Shown here in pieces: positions 27,187 through 32,065 of a DNA stretch of 32,065 nucleotides. Within the stretch, counting starts at the first letter, position 1. Every line of letters starts with the position of its first letter. Position numbers and translations under genes: made by a program. The notes below the pieces were generated by a model, which did no database searches, was not told where the DNA came from, and worked only from the letters and a program-made list of their open reading frames with translations. The DNA comes from Sulfurimonas sp. (lineage in GTDB: Bacteria; Campylobacterota; Campylobacteria; Campylobacterales; Sulfurimonadaceae), in assembly GCA_027063745.1 (NCBI GenBank), contig JAMORG010000008.1:1-32065 (forward strand). Direction: 5' to 3'.

Positions 27187-27762
27187 TTATTTCTTTTTCT
27201 CTTGAGTCATTGCAAGTTGCTGGTTGATTTGTGTACCCTTCATCGCCATCGCAGCTTCCATAAGGATCTCTGCAGCATCATCACGTGAAAGTTTAACACC
27301 GTTCATATCTGCCATTTTAGCATTGAGCGTATCGAGTACCTCATCTTTGAGCGCATCCATTTCAGAACGAAGAGCCATATTTGTCTCAAGCTGTTGTTTT
27401 TGGAGCTGTTCTCTTTTTGTGTTGAGCTCCTCTTCCATGATATCCATAGCATTTTGCAGGCGCTTTTCCTGTTTGAGCGCACTGTCACGCACATCTGCAA
27501 ACTCATTTTGCTGTTGTGTAACGATGTTTTTCATCTTGCGTGAGAGAGTTTCAAGCTCACTCTCTATACGCATGTTAAACTCACTTTGTGTCTGCTCTAT
27601 CTTTTTTCTCATCTCATCATGGAGTGCTTTTATAGAAGCTTCAAGTTTTTCAAACTTCTCTTTCATTTCACGCGATTGTGAACCAAAAAGTATTTCACGA
27701 ATCTGGTCTACATTTCCAAGTTGTGATATATCATTCTCTTTCGTCTGTGTCTCTTTTTGCAT
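27187..27762 (-). CDS. Coiled-coil protein of the GTPase/OmpA operon
   Basis: A protein of about 191 residues, almost wholly helical with heptad-like charged repeats from about 30 to 150 (no TM, no Cys). A short conserved-looking N-terminal part, LGNVDQIREILFGSQ, precedes the coil, and a C-terminal segment LSRDDAAEILMEAAMAMKG lies near the end. I chose ATG at 27762, with GAGG eight bases upstream; a TTG one codon earlier is the alternative. It heads the minus-strand operon with OmpA/BON and GTPase genes. I recall similar coiled-coil genes next to OmpA plus GTPase genes in other phyla, but could not check this. The likely role is a scaffold or binding partner of the membrane protein. Confidence 0.8.
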   Translation of the reverse strand: MQKETQTKENDISQLGNVDQIREILFGSQSREMKEKFEKLEASIKALHDEMRKKIEQTQSEFNMRIESELETLSRKMKNIVTQQQNEFADVRDSALKQEKRLQNAMDIMEEELNTKREQLQKQQLETNMALRSEMDALKDEVLDTLNAKMADMNGVKLSRDDAAEILMEAAMAMKGTQINQQLAMTQEKKK

Positions 27763-27805
27763 CAATTTTTCCTCTTTTTGTAGTCTCTTTGAACATATTG
27801 CTAAG

Positions 27806-27859
27806 ATTATATTGAATAAAACTTAACAGGATAATTAATTTAGGTAGTTTTGATATAAT
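27806..27859. promoter_or_regulatory. Divergent promoters of the two signalling operons
   Basis: ATTATA at 27806-27811 is TATAAT read on the minus strand, placed correctly for the coiled-coil gene. TATAAT at 27854-27859, preceded by TTTTGA, faces the sensor-less kinase gene at 27889. The two -10 boxes are about 43 bases apart, so a shared regulator could act on both. Confidence 0.55.
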
Positions 27860-27888
27860 ATTGTAAATTACTAGCAATCAGGTGAGAA

Positions 27889-28587
27889 ATGAGTGAGAAT
27901 TTAGAAAGTTTAGAGGAGACATTTGCCGCCATTGCACATCAATGGAGACAACCTTTAAATGAAATCAACTCTCTAGTTGGCAGTATAGATAACAGACTCT
28001 ATGCAAAAGATATAAAAGATGCCGATATAGAGGAAGAACTTTTAAAGATAGAACGGCTAACCCGTCAAATGTCGCAAAGTATTGATGATTTTCGTAACTA
28101 TTTTAAAAAAGAGCAAAATCAAGGAAGCTATCCATTAGATATCCTTTTTAAGGAGATATCGGACGAGTATCGAGAGCTTTTTGCAAGCTTGGGTATAAGG
28201 CTTGAGCTTATGCTTGAGGAGTCATTGACATTTCATAAAGAGAGAGCTCTTTTGAAGCAGATTATTGCAACTCTGCTTAACAATGCAAAAGATGCTCTGC
28301 TTGCTAGGAGCGTTTATGAAGCAAAGGTTGATATAGTTGTGACAAAAGAGGAAGAGTTTTTGCTTATAGATGTCAAAGATAATGCAGGAGGCATCACAAA
28401 GAGTGCTGCAACGAGACTTTTTGATGCGGATTTTAGTACAAAACACAGCTCTGAGGGCAGTGGAATGGGACTTTATATGGTAAAAAAACTGTTGCATGAG
28501 AAATTTTGTGGTGATATTGATGTGAAAAATATTGAAAAGGGAGCCTCTTTTTGTTTGAAGCTCCCTTTAAACAAGGAGTGTGAATGA
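27889..28587 (+). CDS. Sensor-less histidine kinase (HQWRQPL type)
   Basis: A 232-residue kinase core without input domain: the dimerisation helix begins almost at the N-terminus, with phospho-acceptor His17 (FAAIAHQWRQPLNEI), followed by HATPase_c (TLLNNAKDALL, DNAGGI, GSGMGLYMV). It has no TM segment, so it must receive its signal from another protein. AGGTGAG precedes ATG closely. Its 3' end overlaps the response-regulator ATG by four bases (ATGA), so kinase and regulator form a coupled two-component pair. Divergence from the GTPase/OmpA operon suggests that this module delivers the input; that is inference. Confidence 0.9.
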   Translation: MSENLESLEETFAAIAHQWRQPLNEINSLVGSIDNRLYAKDIKDADIEEELLKIERLTRQMSQSIDDFRNYFKKEQNQGSYPLDILFKEISDEYRELFASLGIRLELMLEESLTFHKERALLKQIIATLLNNAKDALLARSVYEAKVDIVVTKEEEFLLIDVKDNAGGITKSAATRLFDADFSTKHSSEGSGMGLYMVKKLLHEKFCGDIDVKNIEKGASFCLKLPLNKECE

Positions 28588-29273
28588 ATCAAGAGCAAGA
28601 GGGTTACTCAATACTCTATGTTGAGGACAACGAACGCGTTTTAGAGAACTATGCAGAGTTTTTAAAACGCTTTTTTCTTAATGTTTATACGGCAAAAACA
28701 GCCGAAGAGGCATGGGAGCTTTATGATGAGAAAAAACCGGAAGTTTTACTTATAGATATCGATCTGCCAGGTGAGAGTGGCTTGAACTTTTTAAAACGAG
28801 TACGAGAGTATGATCATAATACTCGTGCTATTATGCTTACAGGAATGAGTGATGTAGAGACACTTCTAAATGCAAGTGAATTGAAATTGACAAAGTATCT
28901 TGTAAAACCAATACTGCGTGATGAACTCCAAGAAGCAGTGAACATTGCAAAAGAAGAGCTTGTTAATTTTACAGTCAAACCAAATAAGATTCTATATGTC
29001 AAAGATGACTGTTTTTGGGACTATGACAATGAAGAGTTGCTGTGGAAAAACAAAAAGATAGCACTGACACGTAAAGAGAGAGAACTTTTACGACTTCTGT
29101 TCTCAAATGTCAACAAAGTCTTTAACAGCGAAGATATTATTTATGAACTTTGGTATGACTATGATGACCTTAAAATCGCCTCATTGAAAACTCTGGTAAA
29201 AACACTCCGTAAAAAAATACCAGAAGGTATGATCAGGAATGTTTTTGGTGTTGGTTACAAGATAGAGAGCTAA
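28584..29273 (+). CDS. OmpR-family DNA-binding response regulator
   Basis: A 229-residue regulator. The receiver domain (8-120) has Glu14-Asp15, phospho-acceptor Asp58 (LIDIDLPGESG), Thr in MLTGMSD and Lys in VKPI. The winged-helix Trans_reg_C domain (about 135-228) ends in the usual FGVGYKIES. It is the cognate partner of the overlapping kinase gene. Targets are unknown; the neighbouring divergent promoter region is a natural first candidate. The gene end overlaps the convergent hydrolase gene by 41 bases. Confidence 0.92.
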   Translation: MNQEQEGYSILYVEDNERVLENYAEFLKRFFLNVYTAKTAEEAWELYDEKKPEVLLIDIDLPGESGLNFLKRVREYDHNTRAIMLTGMSDVETLLNASELKLTKYLVKPILRDELQEAVNIAKEELVNFTVKPNKILYVKDDCFWDYDNEELLWKNKKIALTRKERELLRLLFSNVNKVFNSEDIIYELWYDYDDLKIASLKTLVKTLRKKIPEGMIRNVFGVGYKIES

Positions 29274-30258
29274 GTAGATACTCACTTATACGCTTATCTA
29301 GCCAGTAGAGTGGCTGCGTGAGCTTCCCACTGATAAAACCGACATGTCCGCCATGCTCATGAACTTCTAGTTCTATGCTTGGAGATACTTCCTCTTTGGT
29401 CGGTATCACGGCAGGGGACATAAATGGATCGTCTTTGGCATGAATGACAAGTGTTGGAGTTGTGATTTTATCCATAAATCTTTTTGCACTGCACTTTTCA
29501 TAATAATCTTTTGCTGAAGCAAAGCCATTGATTTTGGCAGTATATGCTTCATCAAATTCCCAAAAACTTTGAAGCTTTTTGATATCCTTTTTTGGAAGCC
29601 CTATAAGTCTTTGCATATCATGTTTTTCATACTTTTTCTCAAGAGAAGCGCGTAAATCTTTTAAGAGATGCTCTTGATAGATACGTGAAAACCCCATCTT
29701 CATTACATCTGCGCAAAGAGCAAGATCCATTGGCGCAGAGACGGCAACGGCAGCATCTATAAAACTTTTTTCTTTGAGTTCTCCTAAGAGTTTTAGAAGC
29801 ATATTGGCACCCAGAGAGTAGCCTACACAAAAGAGTTTTTTATCCTCATAGCGTTTTTTAAGACTCTCTAAAAATTCCAAAGCATCATCGGTTTTTCCAC
29901 TGTGATAGGTTTGTGGATAGCGATTATCTCTGCCAGATGTAGAGCGGTAGTGCATGACAACAGGAGCAATGCCGGCGTGTTGGAGTTCATAAGAGAGACC
30001 TTGAACATAGGGTGACTTGTAATAGCCTGCAAGACCATGAAAGATAACAGCAACAGCGTCTGTATGCTCAGGAAGAAGAGCTTTGTTGTAGTAGATGTCT
30101 AGAAAGTCTCCATCGCTGAGAGTAAACTCTTCTACATGGTAGCTTAAGGGGAGATCTTTACGAAAAAAAGAAGCATAGAGTGTCTGTATATGCCTGTTTT
30201 TTAAACAAAATGAGGGGCAAAATGGTAAAGTATTGTCTTTCTTTGTACTTTTTGTCAT
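29233..30258 (-). CDS. YheT-like alpha/beta-fold hydrolase
   Basis: A 341-residue hydrolase of the COG0429 (YheT) type. The N-terminal NRHIQTLYASFFRK (21-34) is typical of this family, the oxyanion region is FHGLAGYYKSPY, the nucleophile Ser148 lies in GYSLGAN, the acid is at Asp276/277 (HAKDDPF) and the base at His305 (HGGHVGF). Substrates are probably carboxylic esters, but no physiological one is known for the family here. It may be cytosolic; no signal peptide is seen. Convergent with the response regulator, divergent from nrdB. Confidence 0.88.
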   Translation of the reverse strand: MTKSTKKDNTLPFCPSFCLKNRHIQTLYASFFRKDLPLSYHVEEFTLSDGDFLDIYYNKALLPEHTDAVAVIFHGLAGYYKSPYVQGLSYELQHAGIAPVVMHYRSTSGRDNRYPQTYHSGKTDDALEFLESLKKRYEDKKLFCVGYSLGANMLLKLLGELKEKSFIDAAVAVSAPMDLALCADVMKMGFSRIYQEHLLKDLRASLEKKYEKHDMQRLIGLPKKDIKKLQSFWEFDEAYTAKINGFASAKDYYEKCSAKRFMDKITTPTLVIHAKDDPFMSPAVIPTKEEVSPSIELEVHEHGGHVGFISGKLTQPLYWLDKRISEYLLSSLSCNQHQKHS

Positions 30259-30321
30259 ATAAAATCATATCTAAAATTTTGATTAGCTTGAGTAATAATT
30301 TGGATTTAAAGCATAGCTTGA

Positions 30322-30327
30322 TATAAT
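30322..30327 (+). promoter_or_regulatory. Likely nrdB -10 box
   Basis: TATAAT, preceded by CTTGA, would start transcription near 30334. This lies after the in-frame ATG at 30329, so it supports the downstream start at 30359. Confidence 0.55.
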
Positions 30328-30358
30328 CATGAACTTTATCAAACTATATGGAGCCACA

Positions 30359-31381
30359 ATGAATAGAAAACAGATATATAATCCGGATTCAACGGAAAAC
30401 GTCAATGATAGGAAGGTTTTTGGTGGTGATCCAACAGGGATATTTGAATTAAATAACATTAAATATCAGTGGGCATATAATCTTTGGGAGATGATGTTAA
30501 ATAACACATGGTTCCCAAAAGAGGTTGATATGACACGTGATGTCAATGACTATAAAAACCTTACAGATGCAGAAAAGACAGCCTATGACAAGGCACTTTC
30601 ACAGCTTATCTTTATGGATTCACTCCAGACAAACAACCTTATTGATAATGTCAACCCTTATGTGACTGCACCGGAGATCAACCTTATCTTGGTTCGTCAG
30701 TCATTTGAAGAGGCACTTCACTCTCAAAGTTATGCGGTTATGGTTGACAGTATCTCTACAAACTCTGAAGAGATTTATGATCTGTGGCGTCGCGATATGA
30801 TGCTTAAACATAAAAATGACTCTATTGCAGCGGTTTATCAAGAGCTTGCGGCAAACCCTACTGATGCAAACTTTTTAAAAGCATGTTTTGCAAACCAGAT
30901 TCTTGAAGGTATCTACTTCTACAGTGGTTTTACTTACATCTACACACTGGCACGTGCTGGAAAGATGCTGGGAAGTGCACAGATGATCCGCTTTATTCAG
31001 CGTGATGAGGTGACACACCTTGTACTTTTCCAAAACCTTATCAATACACTCAGAAAAGAGAGACCGGATCTTTTCACTGAGCAGCTTAAAAAAGATGTCT
31101 ATGATATGTTTGAAAAAGCAGTTGAGCTTGAGAGCGGCTGGGGTAAATATATCACTCAAGGGCAGATCTTAGGGCTTACAGATGAGATTGTCGAGCAGTA
31201 TATTAAGTACCTTGCAGATGACAGACTTACATCAGTTGGTCTTGAGAAGCTTTACAATGTGAAAAATCCTATCAAATGGGTAGATGACTTTGCAAAATTC
31301 AACGACCAAAAAACAAACTTCTTTGAAGGAAATGTAACAAACTACTCTAAAGGAAGTCTGACATTTGATGATGATTTCTAG
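30359..31381 (+). CDS. nrdB: Ribonucleoside-diphosphate reductase class I, beta subunit
   Basis: NrdB holds a diiron-oxygen cofactor and the tyrosyl radical that is passed to NrdA. With the start at 30359 (GGAG five bases upstream) it has 340 residues; an upstream ATG at 30329 would lie before the probable transcription start. The metal-ligand region with EEALHSQSY is present, with Tyr125 at the radical position, and the second ligand helix [12 protein letters not shown]. The C-terminus LTFDDDF is the acidic, Phe-ending tail that docks to NrdA. The Tyr suggests a classical subclass Ia/Ib-type radical rather than a Phe-containing Ic enzyme. It is separated from nrdA by 25 kb. Confidence 0.95.
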   Translation: MNRKQIYNPDSTENVNDRKVFGGDPTGIFELNNIKYQWAYNLWEMMLNNTWFPKEVDMTRDVNDYKNLTDAEKTAYDKALSQLIFMDSLQTNNLIDNVNPYVTAPEINLILVRQSFEEALHSQSYAVMVDSISTNSEEIYDLWRRDMMLKHKNDSIAAVYQELAANPTDANFLKACFANQILEGIYFYSGFTYIYTLARAGKMLGSAQMIRFIQRDEVTHLVLFQNLINTLRKERPDLFTEQLKKDVYDMFEKAVELESGWGKYITQGQILGLTDEIVEQYIKYLADDRLTSVGLEKLYNVKNPIKWVDDFAKFNDQKTNFFEGNVTNYSKGSLTFDDDF

Positions 31382-31404
31382 TTTTATCTAGTTAAATTAT
31401 GATA

Positions 31405-31434
31405 ATATATGTCTAAAATCTTTTAGGCATATAT
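31405..31434 (+). promoter_or_regulatory. Near-perfect palindrome covering the cas9 RBS
   Basis: AATATATGTCTAA (31405-31417) pairs with TTAGGCATATATT-type complement at 31422-31434, with one T-G wobble, around a four-base loop. AGG (31425-31427), the only Shine-Dalgarno candidate of cas9, sits in its 3' arm, and ATG follows at 31436. It could terminate nrdB, restrict cas9 translation, or bind a dimeric regulator; a GATAAT -10-like box at 31401-31406 overlaps it. Confidence 0.45.
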
Positions 31435-31435
31435 A

Positions 31436-32065
31436 ATGAAAAAAATTCTCTCCCTTGATTTAGGTACAACTTCCATAGGTTATTCAGTTATAAACGAAAA
31501 AGAGATACAAAGATATTCACTTCTTGATTATGGAGTGAGTATGTTTGATAAGCCAACAGATAAAGATGGAAACTCCAAAAAACTTCTTCACTCACAAGCA
31601 ATTTCTGCAAAAAAACTTCATCAGTTACGAAAAGAACGAAAAAAGAATTTAGCCAAACTCTTTGAAAAGTATAATTTAGCTTCTGCTACTAAACTTTTAG
31701 AACAAGAGAAGAAAAATATCTATATTCACAAGTGGCAGTTGCGTGCCAAGAGAGTCTTTGAAGAGAAACTCTCTATTGAGGAGATTTTTACCATTCTTTA
31801 TCATATTGCAAAACACAGAGGCTATAAGTCTCTTGATAGTGGAGATTTATTAGAAGAGTTGTGTGTTGAGCTTGGAATTGCACTCGAACAAAAAAAAGAG
31901 AAAAAAGATGATGAAAAAGGAAAAATCAAACAGGCTCTTAGCACCATAGAATCCCTTCGCAAAGAGTATCCAAAAAAGACAGTTGCACAAATTATTTACG
32001 AAGTAGAGTTGCAAAAAGAGCAACCTGTTTTTAGAAATCACGATAACTATAATTATATGATTCGT
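31436..32065 (+). CDS. cas9: CRISPR-associated nuclease Cas9, N-terminal fragment
   Basis: The open frame runs from ATG at 31436 to the window end, 210 codons without stop, so the gene is cut by the window. RuvC-I is LDLGTTSIGYSVI with catalytic Asp8, followed by a bridge-helix region (about 53-80) and an arginine/lysine linker to WQLRAKRVFEEKLSIEEIF (100-118) and YHIAKHRGYKS (122-132), which aligns by eye with the HIAKRRGYD block of the Campylobacter type II-C enzyme. The bridge helix has mostly Lys where other Cas9s have Arg. It follows nrdB by 54 bases; cas1, cas2, tracrRNA and the repeat array must lie further right or be absent. Length and subtype cannot be determined here, and inactivation beyond the window edge is possible. 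Confidence 0.9.
   Translation, partial: MKKILSLDLGTTSIGYSVINEKEIQRYSLLDYGVSMFDKPTDKDGNSKKLLHSQAISAKKLHQLRKERKKNLAKLFEKYNLASATKLLEQEKKNIYIHKWQLRAKRVFEEKLSIEEIFTILYHIAKHRGYKSLDSGDLLEELCVELGIALEQKKEKKDDEKGKIKQALSTIESLRKEYPKKTVAQIIYEVELQKEQPVFRNHDNYNYMIR

Noticed and set aside
27224-27826. 200-codon plus-strand frame opposite the coiled-coil gene
   Set aside because: It is Ser/Cys/Phe-rich, the usual antisense image of a Glu/Lys-rich coiled-coil gene, and ends beyond the divergent promoter.
31436-32065. IscB or other RuvC nuclease instead of Cas9
   Set aside because: The PLMP N-terminal domain of IscB is missing and the REC-like region with WQLRAKRVFEEKLS and HIAKHRGYKS matches Cas9.

Overview
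The window looks like chromosomal DNA of a Campylobacterota (former Epsilonproteobacteria) species, most like Sulfurimonas or its relatives. The evidence is the very AT-rich intergenic DNA, the gene order ruvC-oriC-dnaA-oriC-dnaN-gyrB, FliW, the HQWRQPL-type histidine kinases, and -10 boxes of TATAAT type with poorly conserved -35 regions. The taxonomic call is inferred from gene content and was not tested by alignment.

Left part (1-9200): a 36-residue membrane peptide gene is followed by a 405-base gene-free stretch with hairpins and three DnaA-box-like sites. Then come an RluA-family pseudouridine synthase (minus strand), purB, nrdA, a small unknown gene, and an operon of fliW, a CheY-like receiver, a CheC-like phosphatase and a soluble histidine kinase. 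A zinc-ribbon thioredoxin and a PpnP-type nucleoside phosphorylase close this part.

Replication part (9170-14794): ruvC, a first DnaA-box cluster, dnaA (GTG start lying inside a DnaA box), a second DnaA-box cluster, dnaN and gyrB. This is the bipartite origin layout known in this phylum. Behind gyrB follow a membrane protein with degenerate GGDEF and EAL domains, queF, an unknown 158-residue protein, a convergent CCA-adding-type nucleotidyltransferase and typA/bipA.

Signalling part (20364-29273): this is the most unusual stretch. A plus-strand operon encodes a GAF hybrid histidine kinase, a stand-alone Aer-like PAS protein, a Roadblock/LC7-like protein and a SixA-like protein whose catalytic His is Asp. 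It runs tail to tail, with overlapping stop codons, into a minus-strand operon. That operon encodes a coiled-coil protein, a membrane protein (cytoplasmic Roadblock-like region, one TM segment, BON repeats, OmpA peptidoglycan-binding domain), a Rab-like small GTPase with His at the catalytic Gln position, and a PAS-PAS-GGDEF protein with a degenerate signature. A sensor-less histidine kinase and an OmpR-type regulator diverge from it. I propose a GTPase/Roadblock/cell-wall signalling module in which several enzymes have become pseudo-enzymes.

Right end (29233-32065): an alpha/beta hydrolase (minus), nrdB 27 kb away from nrdA, and the first 210 codons of a cas9 gene cut by the window end. Its bridge helix is lysine-rich and unusually poor in arginine. 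No CRISPR repeats, tRNA or rRNA genes, insertion sequences or cas1/cas2 were recognised inside the window.
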